A stretch of DNA of 64,000 bases from Aulostomus chinensis (taxonomy: Eukaryota > Chordata > Actinopteri > Syngnathiformes > Aulostomidae), in the NCBI GenBank assembly GCA_037954235.1, contig JBBMOA010000005.1:1691501-1755500 (forward strand). Direction: 5' to 3'. Position 1 is the first letter of the stretch; every line of letters begins with the position of its first letter. The notes beneath the pieces are model-generated. The model was not told where the DNA came from, searched no databases, and was given only the letters and a program-made list of their open reading frames with translations. This document shows positions 32,856 to 44,699 of the stretch, piece by piece. A program made the translations under genes and the position numbers.

Positions 32856-34339
32856 CAAATCAGGTCAAACCAGAACAGGTGTGGGAAGGCCTCTGTCAAG
32901 GTCAAAGGTCACTGGAGACCGTCCTCTCGGTGTCTACATTCAAAAACCCCAACTTCAGCAACTCTGTCCCTCAACCTAAACCAACACTGCTGATTCAGGA
33001 GCCCTCCAGCTCCTGGGCCCTGGTACATAGAGAGTTGAAACTCACAGGACCTGGTCCTAGTGGGGCCGAGACCACGTGGACAGGTTTTGGTGGATGGAGC
33101 CCCAAGGGTTCACTGAACAAGCCCATTCAGCACCAACACCTCCAGATGGTGTGAGGCTGGACAGGTCTAACGGCCTGGGTCTTTACTGCACTGTAAAAAA
33201 AGGGTCAAAAGTCTGGCAGCAGCGTTTCCAGACGGTACCGTCCAATTACAGTCATGAACTGTTCCACAAAATTCCATGGAAGAAACTGTAAAAATACCCA
33301 GCAGCTTTCCCAGTCCAAACTGATGAAATTACAGTCCATTTAGTGTTGAGAAATGTGCTTTCAACTGCAGGAAAACAGGCCCATCATGGAAAACACATGA
33401 AGAACAAGGACCTTTCAGGTTCTTCTCTCAGTTCAGGGCTCTTACTGGTTCTTTTATGAAACAAACCAGTCTATGAGCAGGAATTTCCCATTAGAAAAGT
33501 TCATTTGACAGTGGAAAAGCAAGCGGAGTCCATCAAAATAGCCCAGTTTAAGGTCCGTCACTGTCAAGTGAAGCTACTGAGTTGTTACTTTCTGGAACTG
33601 AGCCAACTTTCTACAGTGATTTCCTGTCAGATTCTGGTTTCTCCAAGTATAAAAACTACAACAATGTATCAACACAGAATCTGTGCTTTGAACAATAGAG
33701 GATTTCTGCATCTTGCCAGTATTAGTCCATCACTTTAGAGGACTGGAAGGGTCAAACATTCATTGGACAATGGAAAACCAAGCATCGTCCATCAAAATCC
33801 ATGAACAACAGCTCCATTCAAACAGAAGCTCTGGAATTGGAGTGTGTTAAAGTGAAGTTCTGGAATGTTCCACTTCATCTACAGGGATTTCCCATTAAAG
33901 AACAGGTTTTACTACGTTCAGTGTTCCAACATGAACCTTCAAGGAAACACAAAGGTCTGTAAATGTGTGGCATTGAACAGTCGTTTCAGTGAATTGTGAA
34001 CAAACATTTCTTGTTAAAAATGTTGAAAAAGCAGCAGAGTGTCAGAACAGGAAGTGACGCCACATTCAAGGCAACCTGGCAAAGTAGGAATGCAGCGTTG
34101 TTTTATACAACTGTCCGATGAAGTGTTGGACTGCCAAAACAGTGGTTTTGATGTGGAACAAAGGAACTGATGTAGAGATACTTGAAGGAAAGGTTCAGTA
34201 TTTGAACTCTGGGCCCAAGCGTCATGTTGTCAGGGACTTTCTCCATTCTTAGAAACCACAGCTTTGCTCTGTCCCTGCTCCGCCTGTCCAGCAACACCAG
34301 GAAGGCCTAAAACTCTCCTCCAAGGGCAGAAGGTCTTTG
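32856..34339. other. No gene; possible non-autonomous DNA transposon
   Basis: The motif CACTGTAAAAAA at about 33190 followed by repeated TTACAGT and CTGTAAA words is typical of a fish non-autonomous DNA transposon family. I could not find a clear second end. Several short imperfect repeats around CCATGGAA and CCATCAAAAT occur to 33960. No coding sequence is visible. Confidence 0.4.
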
Positions 34340-36255
34340 AAAACTAAGACTCAACTCAACTTTATTCATAAAGCACTTTAAAAACAACCACAGCTGAAAA
34401 CAAAGTGCTGTACATAAATAGTCATAAAACATAATAATCAAGTGAAGAACAATAAAAATACTAAAACAGGAGCAAAGTCTCATGCTGGGTCAAAAGCCAA
34501 GGAATAAAAATAGGTTTTAAGATTAGTTTTAAAAATGGACAGTGAAGAAGCCTGTCTGAGGTGCAAAGGCAGATCGTTCCATCATTTGGGAGCAGCAACA
34601 GAAAAGGCTCTGTCCCCTCTGAGCTTCCGCTTAGACCTCGGTATCTCCAGGAGCAGCTGGTCAGCTGACCTGAGGCACCGAGCAGGAGCACGAGGGTGAA
34701 GCAGCTCAGAGAGGTAAGGGGGGCCAGACCATTTAAGGATTTAAAAACAAATAAAAGAATCTTAAAATGAACCCTGAAGTGCACAGGCAGCCAGTGGAGG
34801 GAGGCCAGAACGATGGGCTCCTTCTTCCTGCTCCGGTTAAAAGTCGAGCAGCAGCATTTTGTACCAACTGGAGACGTGAGAGGGAGGACTGGCTGATTCC
34901 AAAGTAAAGAGCACTGCAATCATCAAGCCGAGAAGTGATGAAGGCATGAATCACAGTCTCAAAATGCTCTCCTGCAAGAAAGGGCTTCACTTTTGCTAAC
35001 AGCCTCAGATGAAAGAAGCTGGACTTCACCACTGCACCTATTTGACGATCTAGTTTGAAATCCCTGTCCATCTTAAACCCAAGTTTGAAACATTTGGCTT
35101 CACATACAGAGCCAAGGGGCCCAAGTCAATAGGGGGAGGTTCACAGGAGCCACTGGGACCAAACACCATCACTTCAGTTTTCTTCTCGTTAAAATTGAAA
35201 AAGTTTAGGGCCATCCAGGCTTTAATGTCATCAAGACATAACAGAAGTGGGTTGATTGAGAGAGCATCTTTCTTCTTTAGTGGCACATCTATCTGACTGT
35301 CACCAGCATAGCAGTGAAAAGAGATGCCATGCTGATGAGAATGGAGCCCAGAGGAAGTACATACAATGAAAAAAGGAGAGGCCCTAAAATTGAGCCCTGT
35401 GGAACCCCAAATGACTGAGGAGCAGGGGAAGATTCAGAACCAGCAAAGCTTACACACAGAGTTCTGTCTGTCAGATAGGACCTAAACCACCGCAGAGCAC
35501 TACCACAAATGCCCACTAGGTGCTGCAACCGAGATAATAAAATATTGTGATCCACTGTATCAAAGGCAGCAGTTTGGTCCAGCAGGACAAGAATCACATC
35601 ATCTCCACAGTCGTTTGCCAGGAGGATGTCATTGAAGACCCTAAGCAGTGCTGACTCTGTGCTATGCAGAGTCTTAAAACCTGACTGGAAAACCTCCAGA
35701 ATATCATGCTCATCCAGAAAAGACTTCAGTTGAGCAGACACAACTTTCTCCAAGACCTTAGAAATAAAAGGCAACTTAGAGATGGGCCTAAAGTTAGCCA
35801 ATACAGTGCTGTCAAGGCCAGGTTTCGTAAGCAGTGGTTGCACTACTGCATGTTTAAAACTAATGGGGACAACACCAGAAGACAGACTGCTGTTACTAAC
35901 GCCCAGAACTGACTGCCCCATACTGGGGAAAACCTCTTTTAAAAATGAGGAGGGACAGAATCATGAGGGGAACCTGATGGCTTCATGTGGCCAACCACAT
36001 CTTTAAAAATGACAAAGTCACAGGCTCAAACTTATCGAACACAGCCGGGCAACGGACAGAAGCAGAGGGGTCAGCGGCAGGAGCTGAGATGAGAGCCCTC
36101 CTGATAACAACCTTGTCAATGAAAAAGTGCAGGAAGTCATTGCACATTTCAGTGGGTGCTTCCAGGCAGACAGGCTGTGGGGCATTCAGAGCAGAGTCAA
36201 TGGTTTTAAATAGCACACGTGGGTTGTGGCGATCAGACACAATAATGTCTGACAA
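34340..36255 (-). mobile_element. L2/Rex-type LINE, reverse transcriptase region to 3' end
   Basis: Read on the minus strand in several broken frames, the element shows NFRPISKLPFISKVLEKVV, then LLDQTAAFDTVDHNIL (motif A), GVPQGSILGPLLF (motif B), HCYAGDSQ (the YADD box), FNEKKTEVMVFGP, RLQLVQNAAARLLTG and LHWLPVHFR. It ends in GAATAAAGTTGAGTTGAGT. The YADD box at 35299-35310 reads YAGD, and frameshifts lie near 35310 and 35070. The upstream endonuclease is missing beyond about 36255. The order of motifs fits the L2 clade common in fish. The element is inactive. Confidence 0.88.
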
Positions 36256-36517
36256 GTGTCCTCTCTTAGCCTCTTTAACAGTCTAAGACTGATGGTTGTT
36301 CAGTCACGACACTCAGGGCTACCACACCAGTATGAGTGTGTTGTCTTGGAAAGCCAAGCCTTCTGTCAACAGTTGTGTGCTTCTTGAGAGGAACAGAGAC
36401 ACCAACACTACCTTCTTAGCTGCTGTTTGGTCCACAGGAACCTGCATTGTTTGTTGTTGTGGGAAATCATGTCCTAAAATGCCAGTTTGTTGTTTTTGAG
36501 ATAACCTTTGGCAACAT

Positions 36518-36835
36518 TTGGACATGGAAGTGGGCAGGCAGACAAAAAGTGCCACAGCTGATGCCTTCCAGGAGGTGCAGAGATACCTGGCAGAGGGCAG
36601 TACTTCCAGGGCCCAGGATCCAGTGAGTTACTGGGCCAACCAAAAGACAATCTGTCCAAACCTCTACCAGCTGTCCCTACAATTTCTTTGCACTCCAGCC
36701 TCATCTGTGCCGTGTTTTCGACAGCTGGAGAAGTTTTATCAAAAAAACGTAACAGACTTAATTTTAAAATGTCAGAAAAACGAATTTTTTGAAATAAAAA
36801 TTTGTAAAAGTCCTCAAGCGTCCTCATTACCAACA
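36518..36835 (+). mobile_element. hAT transposase C-terminal fragment
   Basis: The translation contains RYLAEGSTSRAQDPVSYWA, then CPNLYQLSLQFLCTPASSVPC, the hAT-family dimerisation region of ZBED-like transposases. After SSVPC a small deletion shifts the frame. The DNA still follows the expected codons for AGE...KKRNRL before it fades. The DDE catalytic part is absent here. No terminal repeats could be assigned, although the region to 37100 contains hAT-like non-coding sequence with triple GACGCTTCAT repeats at 37048-37085. Confidence 0.8.
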
Positions 36836-37424
36836 TTTTCACTTAGATTTTCACATTAAGATACATCTTCACATTGTTTAAAGACATGGAATGATCCAAT
36901 ATGAACGCAAAGACTTCAATGACATTATTGTGTACACCAGGTCATCAAATCAGTGTCAGTTCAGTCTGTCAAGCCTGCAGGGAAGTTTAAAGTCCAGCAG
37001 GTGTCAGTATTCAGTGACACAGTATCAACACAGTGTGTCATTGTGTCGACACGCTTCATGACGCTTCATGACGCTTCATGACGCCTCATCCACCCATCAC
37101 CAGTGTGGAGCGTTTGCTTGGTGAATTTAAAATGAAGACATTTGAATCAACTTGATGTCGTCCATAGTCCACTGATGCAGCGGTCATGTTCTCAATGTGT
37201 GTCACAAAGTGCATCTGTTGCTGTTGGCTGTTTAGTTGGAAACAAGAGTTTGAAAACAGCACACCAATTTGTTTCCTGATGTCGCAGAGGATTATGGGGA
37301 ATGTAGTCTGATAGTGTGTGCTAGTCTGCAGGCATTCAATGAAGTGTCATCTAATTCAAAGGACTATGATGATGATGTATTGTTTCATAGTGTGTGGCTA
37401 ATTTGGCTAATGCTTGACAACACC

Positions 37425-37760
37425 AACAATAATAATAACAATAACAATCATAATCATAACAATAATAATAACAATTACAATAATAATTATAATCCTAATA
37501 ATAATAATAATCATAACAATAATCAGAATCATAATAACAATAATAACAATAATAATAGCAATAATAATAATAATGATAATAACAATAATCATCATCATCA
37601 TCATCAGAATCATAATAACAATAATAACAATAATAATAGCAATAATAATAATAATAATGATAACAATCATCATCATCATCATCATCATAATCATAATCAC
37701 AATAATAACAATAATAATAATAATAACAACAATCATAATCATAATAATATAGATCACAAA
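37425..37760. repeat. AAT/ATC trinucleotide-type microsatellite
   Basis: The tract is built from AATAATAAC, ATCATAATC and CATCATCAT blocks, and one 80-base segment is duplicated (around 37535 and 37610). It creates long frames of Asn/His on one strand and Ile, Met or Tyr on the others. None of these is a gene. Confidence 0.95.
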
Positions 37761-38644
37761 GTAGCTTAGACCAGGCCAAGCCTTATGTAGTGATCCTGGA
37801 AACATTGTTTCATGGATTTCTGATGATCATTCTGTCCATATTGCATGACTAGCCTCCTCCTTCATAGTCAAACTTGAATGCGATGGTGCGAATGTGTAAA
37901 TTGTAAATAGAAAAGTATTGTTTACAAGTAAATTGGGCTCTGCATAATTAGCATAATTTTGCTCATGTTGAAGGGAAATGTAAATTATTCTTGGAACTGA
38001 AATATACCCTTTTATTTCCTTGTCCATCCTAGGACTCTTACCTGCTCCAAATTGGTCCCTTCAAAATAAATGGTCAAACCAAGAGGAATACCACTTGTGT
38101 ATTCTTGAGCCCTTTCAAGTAGGGACGATTCATCAGAAAACTGGACAGTGGGGCTCCCCTGGCGATGACTGGTCTGCTGTCTCCCCGTCCCGGCTGAAAA
38201 TCCAGTCTGTGTCAGTTTCAGGGACCTCTCTTCCTGCACTGCTTTACTGGGGAGCGCAGCCTGCTGACAAATGACTTGGTCATAACTTTATTCTTTGAAA
38301 CCCTCTGAAGATCTGGAATCTTATTAAACAATTGCTTGGAATGTCAGATGTGTCAATCCACACACCTGTATCATAGAACCATTTGTTCAAGCCAGCGATG
38401 ATGGACAGTGTGCTTCTGGAATGGAGGAAGAGAGGACTCTGTTCCACTGGAGAAGATGGTTGATAACAAATCTGCTTCATTCCTTCAGCTCCAATCTGAA
38501 CACCTCCTTCCTCAGACACACTTTGGCATCATTGTGTGCGAGGATATTCCAGAGTTCACCATTAAACCAAAGAGCAACATCTTTGAAGATTTACTTCTCT
38601 CACGTGGAACTCCCAACATTTGATTTCTCGCTTGGTCACTGCCT
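37761..38644. other. Probably upstream part of the degraded Tx1-type LINE
   Basis: Short frames such as 38020-38274 have no clear motif. Their position, directly before the recognisable LINE tail and in the same orientation, suggests decayed ORF2 sequence, but I cannot prove it. Confidence 0.35.
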
Positions 38645-39175
38645 TTGATTCCAGTAGACGCCAGTCCTCTCAGGGAGGCCTGGGCCAAAGAACTGGACGT
38701 CCCAGTGTCAGAGGCACTGTGGGAGGAAAGCCTGGTCAGTGTACAGGAATGTTCCATCGATTCGAGATACAGACTGATTCAATTCAAAGTCTTGCGTATA
38801 CTTCATTTTTCCAAAATTGGGCTTAGTCAGATATTTGGATCTGTTTCTCCCACGTATGATGGATGTCGTAGTGCTGAAGGATCGATGGCACACTTCTTCT
38901 GGCACTGTCCTGTTCTCAGTAACTTCTGGTGGGATATATTGGATTGGTTTTCCAAACAAGACTGGAACTTTGCTGTATTTGGTTGCTCTGACAGGACGAG
39001 GACTCTTCCTCCTTTTCAAAAACAGGCTCTACAAGCAGGCATGGTTGCAGCTAAAGAATTCAAATTATTAAACTGGAGGGCTCCATGTTTCAAGAGGTGG
39101 CTTCAGGAAATGCTTTCTGTTGCTGAGATTGATAGGAAGTGTTTTTCTGTTGTCTTATGTATTATCTGTTCATGA
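38645..39175 (+). mobile_element. Tx1-type L1 LINE, ORF2 C-terminal domain
   Basis: The frame of 176 residues reads SPLREAWAKELDVPVSEALW, ECSIDSRYRLIQFKVL and CRSAEGSMAHFFWHCPVLSNFW and ends in KLLNWRAPCFKRWLQEM. The C-x(n)-H-x3-HC arrangement and the FW motifs are those of the zinc-ribbon-like C-terminus that follows the reverse transcriptase in Tx1/L1-type fish LINEs. The frame is open to its natural stop, but the reverse transcriptase itself is not intact upstream. It is a truncated element. Confidence 0.75.
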
Positions 39176-39254
39176 CACTTTGAACTCATGTGTACTTATA
39201 AGTCAAGCATATACATGATACAAGTTCACGTGGATCTAATAGTGAAAAGGTGGC

Positions 39255-39450
39255 ACAAATCTTTGATAGATTCTTTGAGGGCACACGTTTTGAATTCATA
39301 TCTTTGCTTCTGGGGGGACCTGAAACAACATTTTCAGATGGGGGTCGTGGCCAATTACACATCATTTTTGGTGTCCTTGTCATGGAATGGTTTGAGAACC
39401 CCTGACAGAAAGTTTTTTCAGAAAACAGGATTTAGAAGCCTTTTTTTTTA
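39255..39450 (+). repeat. Dispersed repeat R2, copy 1
   Basis: The sequence TCTTTGCTTCTGGGG, ACCTGAAACAACA and CAGATGGGGGTC recurs at 43340-43510 and 43640-43745 in the same orientation. Copies diverge by perhaps a quarter. It follows the Tx1-type LINE here but not at the other sites, so it is a separate family of unknown type. Confidence 0.6.
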
Positions 39451-39809
39451 GAATCGGCTTCAGCTGTAAAAGGGTTAGTTATGTTTCATTTCAAGAGCCA
39501 CACACCATTCCTGCGATGTCAGGAAGTCTTGGAAAGGTGGTGAATATTTCAGAGGACTTCACTGGATTGTGAACCATTGCTTGGCGATGGGTGAAGGTCT
39601 GTTTCATCTTCTCCTTCATGATTACCTCATCAGTTGTATGCTTCATCAGTGTAGCAACCCTTGGATCCCCAAAGAGAGTCTCGACTGATGCCTAAGGCGT
39701 CTTTTATTTTAGTGAGAGCAGCGTCGTCACGTTCACCAGAGCACCGTGAAAACTGTGTCAGAGTATACAAAACATAAAACAAACAAGTCACCATACAGTC
39801 TTCACAGTA

Positions 39810-40466
39810 TGTTACGTTCCTTGCGGCAACACAAGGAATAACACAAACAGCCAAGTGGAAAATTATAAGTGCAAGAATTATTTATTTCACAAAGGGGTGA
39901 TCAAAAGAACAAGAGTTGTGTACAAAGTGGGAGGGAAGGTAGGCCGTGAGGGGATTGTGCCAAACAAATTAACTTAACATATCAAAACAAGGCCTAACTG
40001 AAATCTTCCTGACACAAGAAACACAAGTAGCAAAAGGCCTGCCCGTCTAACTCATCAAGGTTGTCAAAAACGTACAAGGATGGCACCAACCCATAAACTA
40101 GTGTGGTATACAAAAGAAGACTACGTGATGTAAGGTGTGGGGTACCCCAATCTAACCTCAACCGACCACCTCCCACTTCCAAATAAGTTGATCTTACAAA
40201 GTGGTTTCTCAGAGTATGTTGCTCAGCAGGCCGCCAGAGAGAGAGAGAGACCCAGAACAAAGCAGGGGAGTGGCTGATAAAGAGGCCTCCCTGGAACCAG
40301 CCAGGTGGAGGGGCAACCAGGCTCCAATCAACTCTTCTCCCAGATGTCAGGTGGGAGGGCAGAACAGGAAGCAGCCAGCGTCCTCCTGGATCTTTCCTAA
40401 GAGCAGGAGAGGGAGGAGGGAAACAAAGAGAGGGAGAAACCATGCAGGGGCTCACCTGAGCCCGCT
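39810..40466. repeat. 657-bp dispersed repeat, copy 1 (possible solo LTR)
   Basis: The stretch from TGTTACGTTCC to CACCTGAGCCCGCT is nearly identical to 60321-60981. The differences are a few bases, a GA-run length change and two GA additions. It starts with TG, and its length would suit a long terminal repeat. No short duplication flanks it, however, and the far end does not finish in CA, so the LTR reading is only a candidate. A minus-strand frame of 153 residues has no recognisable domain. Confidence 0.7.
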
Positions 40467-41066
40467 CTACATGTCACACATGGAACACAGTACAATCTTC
40501 ATAATTTTGTCCATAATATTACAACATCAACCAAACATTCCTTCAAACAAAGTGTTCCATGCACACTGATCCAAACTCACAATGTTGCAATAATACAATG
40601 TTTCAAGATAAACAAACATACCTCACTGCGCTCACCAAGGATGCTTCAATACTTTTAATCTTTTCTTCTGTTTAAACAGGCGTCAATGTTCTTTTCTGTG
40701 CAAATGAAGCAGAAGTTACGCTGGAGCCTGGAGATCAAACCTTTGTGGCCCAGGCTCAAACAAAGCAGCCTCCTCATTACCAACTCCTGTTGGGTTACCT
40801 TTACCTGTCTCTCCCTCTTGTGGAGCTACGGTGTCACTCAGAGGACAAAATTCAATCCCCCAAATCCATACAACAGTCCTACACATACAGGAGTCACTCA
40901 CAACTTCACCTACCAACTATTTTAAAACACACACACAAAAATAGAAGCATTAATTAATAACTTTGAGAGTTTATATTTGTTAATAAAATGGAATGTAAAC
41001 AATACACATTTAGAATATTTCACTGAGATGAAACAAACACATGCAAGGACTAGTGTGGTCCTTTAC
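40467..41066. other. No gene recognised
   Basis: The stretch is AT-rich with short domain-free frames. It lies downstream (minus-strand sense) of the multi-exon gene at 41-43 kb and may include that gene's final exon or 3' untranslated region, which I cannot delimit. Confidence 0.4.
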
Positions 41067-41190
41067 AATCAGTGCGATGGCCTCATGACACTGGGTTTCT
41101 GTGGTTAGCTGCTTTTCCTCGCTGAAAGGGGTTCTGTCGCCAGCATCTGGACCACCTGGAAGTGTTGGAACCACACATACTGCTGCGACA
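41067..41190 (-). CDS. Candidate additional exon of the 41-43 kb gene
   Basis: Minus-strand reading gives VVPTLPGGPDAGDRTPFSEE and KQLTTETQCHEAIALI, followed by a GT donor at 41066-41065 (GTAAAG). The C-terminal words resemble the segment that follows the central domain in the same uncharacterised fish protein type. The proposed acceptor (GGAAAG, 41191-41192) leaves a phase that does not match the end of the exon at 41973-42066. A connecting exon must exist between them or the boundary is wrong. A 36-bp minisatellite lies in the gap. Confidence 0.45.
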
Positions 41191-41509
41191 CTTTCCAGTT
41201 GCAGGATGCATCTAGATGTTTGCCCAAGACCCAAACTAGTGAAAACATAAGATCTACAATCTCACAGCATTGTGAGCTTGTAGATCAGCCAATGTCACTA
41301 CTTTTTTAACACTTATTTTCTAATTTATGGAATTTTTTTTGGTTTATATTGTTTATAAATGAAATTACTTAAATCACAGCAGAGCCCCAGTCTTATTTGT
41401 CACCACTGGAGCAAAAAAGCATTCTTTGCACTGTTCACATAATAACTTTTTCTTCTTTTATTTTCTCCTTAAAATGAAAAAACACGCACCCTTCTTGAAG
41501 AACTGCTAA

Positions 41510-41876
41510 AATCAAGGTCAAAGGGTCTGACATCTGCAGTGCTGAACTAGGAGTCAAAGGCTCTGACATCTGCAGTGCTGAACTAGGAGTCAAAGGCTAT
41601 GACATCTGCAGTGCTGAACTAGGAGTCAAAGGCTCTGACATCTGCAGTGCTGAACTAGGAGTCAAAGGCTCTGACATCTGCAGTGCTGAACTAGGAGTCA
41701 AAGGCTCTGACATCTGCAGTGCTGAACTAGGAGTCAAAGGCTCTGACATCTGCAGTGCAAAACTAGGAGTCAAAGGCTCTGACATCTGCAGTGCAAAACT
41801 AGGAGTCAAAGGCTCTGACATCTGCAGTGCTGAACTAGGAGTCAAAGGCTCTGACATCTGCAGTGCTGAACTAGGA
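41510..41876 (-). repeat. 36-bp minisatellite with open reading frame
   Basis: About ten units of 36 bases, minus-strand sense TTTGACTCCTAGTTCAGCAC then TGCAGATGTCAGAGCC, translate in one frame as repeats of SALQMSEPLTPS. Two units carry TTTTG instead of TTCAG, changing Ser-Ala to Phe-Ala, and the frame stays open. The unit contains a splice-acceptor-like TTTGACTCCTAG. It sits inside the intron region of the gene at 41-43 kb, in the same orientation. Confidence 0.9.
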
Positions 41877-41972
41877 GAAAGCTCAGAATCCAGAAATGTT
41901 CAATAATATGTTGTTTACAATGCACTCAACAGTCCTATTTTGAGCAATTACAGACTTGTTTTATCTACTTAC

Positions 41973-42073
41973 ATGGCCCAAATTGCCCTGGGGGTCTGCC
42001 AGATAAGGGAACAAGGCAGTGATGCCCATTGCACATTCCTCTTTGACACGCCTTGAAGGACTTGCCCTACAGG

Positions 42074-42115
<42 letters not shown>

Positions 42116-43067
42116 GATACAAACAAAAGTATTGTTTCCTGATGCCTTCTGCAAAAAAAGGCTCTTGGTCTGCACCAATTAAAACAAAAAGTGTACATTG
42201 GGTGCTCATGTTCATAATGCCGTCATACCCATGTTCACTGGCCATGTGTGCCACCAGTATCTTCACCATGTCACGTCTCCGAGAATCTGTCAGACTTTTT
42301 GTCTGAGCATGCTCATTCATGATCCTCTCCCCTCCAGGTTTCTCCTTCAGAATCCTTTCAATCATCGAAGTGGGAGAAGGTAAACGACTATTCTGTCAAT
42401 CTCAGGTTGCAACACGAAGGGGGCTGAGTCAAAATGACAATATGAAGGCACGAGAATAAGTGAGTGGCCACCATCCCCCCTTTACTTCAAAACTGGACAT
42501 GGGCTTTTCCCCCTTATCAGAATCAGCATCTCGATTTCAAACAGTCATCAAGGCTCACCTGAGCGAGACGAGTCTGGTCAGCTCTGTTACTTCGGGCAGG
42601 ACTTGGCTGCAAAATGATGACGTCATCAGAGTCCCCCTCGTTTTCCACACTGGAGCTGAGAAAGGAGCTTCTGGAGCTGGCAATGGAGTGGCTTGAGGGG
42701 CTTGCTGAATCTAGCAGTCCAGGTGTGATACTATCAGCAAGAGGGGATCATTTGCAACACGTAGAATGGAAAAAGATTATGTTCGATGAGGATGGATCCA
42801 TGTTGCATTACATTGGGTGTTTTGAAACAAAGAGCATTTTGAAGTGCAAAAATACTTCACATTCTAGGTTAGCAAGGACTGTGTGCATTATATGACTCCG
42901 AGTAATAAGTGCCACACCTTCAGGATGTGAGCCTTGAGGTAAACGCACCTCAAGCACACCCAGGTGTGGTTTATTCACAAGAAACGTAAACGCCTACTCA
43001 TCAACCTCAGTGTTCAGATCGTCATAGACTTTTAAATCCAAGATTGGAATTGCAAATTTCTTGGAAA
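41973..43067 (-). CDS. Multi-exon gene, uncharacterised SAMD3-like/fish-type protein (partial)
   Basis: Four exons on the minus strand join in one open frame with consistent phases and GT/AG ends: 43067-42998, 42730-42559, 42392-42229 and 42066-41973. The product reads FAIPILDLKVYDDLNTEVDD, then a Ser-rich linker with ENEGDSDDVIILQPSPARS, then MIERILKEKPGGERIMNEH and SLTDSRRRDMVKILVAHMA, then RRVKEECAMGITALFPYLAD. The DLNTEVDD segment, acidic Ser linker and helical block ending in the ALFP motif have the layout of a common uncharacterised fish protein type, sometimes labelled SAMD3-like. I recognise the layout but cannot name the function. The first coding exon is not found. The intron at 42067-42228 contains a TG run. 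No stop or frameshift is seen in 500 coding bases, so the gene may be active. Confidence 0.62.
42076..42114. repeat. (CA)n microsatellite in an intron
   Basis: The pure CA run lies about ten bases upstream (minus-strand sense) of the acceptor at 42069-42067. Read on the gene strand it is a TG run next to a 3' splice site, a position where such runs are known to influence exon inclusion. Confidence 0.9.
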
Positions 43068-43329
43068 CTGCAGACAAAACAAGATTGCACAACATTGATG
43101 AATCTGACTGCAATGTATTTATTTTATTATTATTAAAGGCCATGCATCTGTGTCACTATAATTCAAACCACTTTAACCATTAACCCATTTTGGGCGGGAA
43201 CACCTCTTGGTGTTTTAAGCATTATAGCGTCATGCTTTAACTGTTGAAAAATAGAAGATCTACAAGCGCAAAGTCTGCCCCCGAGTAGTGCACTATGAGC
43301 TTGCAGATCTGATATTTTTTCAAGAATCT

Positions 43330-43745
43330 TGAAAAGGTGCCTAAAATCTTTCACAGTCAACATTTGTAACACAAATCTTTGCTTCTGTCCCTGAAACAAC
43401 AGATATTCAGATGGGGGTCTGCGGCCAAAGACATATAATTTTGGGGGATCCTTGACATGAAATATTGAGCGCCACTGATACAAAAACATAAGACTTTTTT
43501 GTTGTTCTTTTCAGAAAACTGTTTGAATATCAATATTAGCAGATATACAAGCTTGTAGTGCACCACTGAGTGCTGTTTTGTGAGCTCGTACAACTGCCAT
43601 TTTTGAAAAAGCATTAAAATTTGTGCAAATATTTGTCTAAATATAATTTTTTAAAGCAAACATTTTCAACTCAAATCTTTCTCAGGGCCCCTGGAACAAC
43701 ATATTTATAGATGGGGGCTGCAGTCAAAATACACTATTTGGTAGA
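43330..43745 (+). repeat. Dispersed repeat R2, copies 2 and 3
   Basis: Two partial copies lie in tandem order, 43340-43510 and 43640-43745. They share CCCTGAAACAACA or CCCCTGGAACAACATA and AGATGGGGG with 39255-39450. They fall within the presumed first intron of the minus-strand gene. Confidence 0.55.
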
Positions 43746-44689
43746 TGACAATTCTATTCCATGTGCAATTTGTTTCACTCACCACACTCCAAAAATGAAT
43801 TGAAGGTCAGTTGCCCTTCATAGCAAATGGACTTCTGCCTGTGGAGACACTTCACCCTGACAGCTTGCATCCTTTGAGGCAAATAAAGAGATACAATATA
43901 ACACAAGTGGACTCTTGGTTGTGCAATAAAACCTCAAGAGTTAAAGATCTAGAAGGGTCAAGAGCTAAAGAATCTAGAAGGGTCAGTTTGGGTTAGCAAC
44001 TCTCCATTTAGCTGGGGACCACCTGGAATTCGCTCAAGGACAACTGGGGGTCCCCGGACTACTTGTTGAAAACCACCGACATCGGGCACAACAGTTCAGG
44101 CATTGACTATATGATTTGACATTATATGATTCGAAAATTCAGCGTTTTGTAGATGTACGGCGGACGAGATATGAAGGACAAGCAAACCAAATCACTCTGT
44201 TCAGAGTCAAACACACGTGTCTCGGCGAGTGCGGCCACCATTAAAACGTCGAACAATTGTTCCGTCTCCTGTACGATGTCTACTTGTCTTGTTGCATAGT
44301 TTATCGATGTCAGTTTTTGTATGGATAGTTTTATGACCACAAAAAGCCTGCTCAGGGGCTGCAGATGGAAACGAGCTTCAGGGTTAATTCTGGACGATTC
44401 ACATGAATGTGAAAACCGACATATTGATTTTTAATGTGAACCATCCCTCCCTTGTAAATACACGAATGAATATGCATGACATAGCCTTGCCAATACTGTT
44501 CCTAATAATTAGTAGTACTCCTGGTGCTAGCAAACATGCTAACGTCTGTGGGTAAGTAGCTGTGGCCAGCTGAAAAGTTGCAAATCAGTAACAAACATTG
44601 CTGTTTACTAAGTTAAACAATAATAGTCTGACCTGGTTTCTGATCCATCAAAGTGAGGAAAAATATGAAGTCCAATGTACGGTATTATT
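43746..44689. other. Presumed first intron or 5' region of the 41-43 kb gene
   Basis: A minus-strand frame at 44122-44340 lacks an ATG at its start and shows no known domain. It could include the missing first coding exon, but no donor of the required phase 1 is convincing. The other strand holds nothing recognisable. Confidence 0.35.
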
Positions 44690-44699
44690 GTGGTCCCGT

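Noticed and set aside
32474..32993. Arg/Glu-rich or Ser/Leu-rich frames of 125-166 residues
   Set aside because: These are translations of the CCTCT polypyrimidine tract and its complement.
36518..37100. Complete hAT element
   Set aside because: I looked for short terminal inverted repeats and an 8-base target duplication around the transposase tail and found none that I could support.
37269..37805. Long poly-Asn/His, poly-Ile and poly-Tyr frames
   Set aside because: All three result from the AAT/ATC microsatellite. Frames are open on both strands only because the tract lacks stop words.
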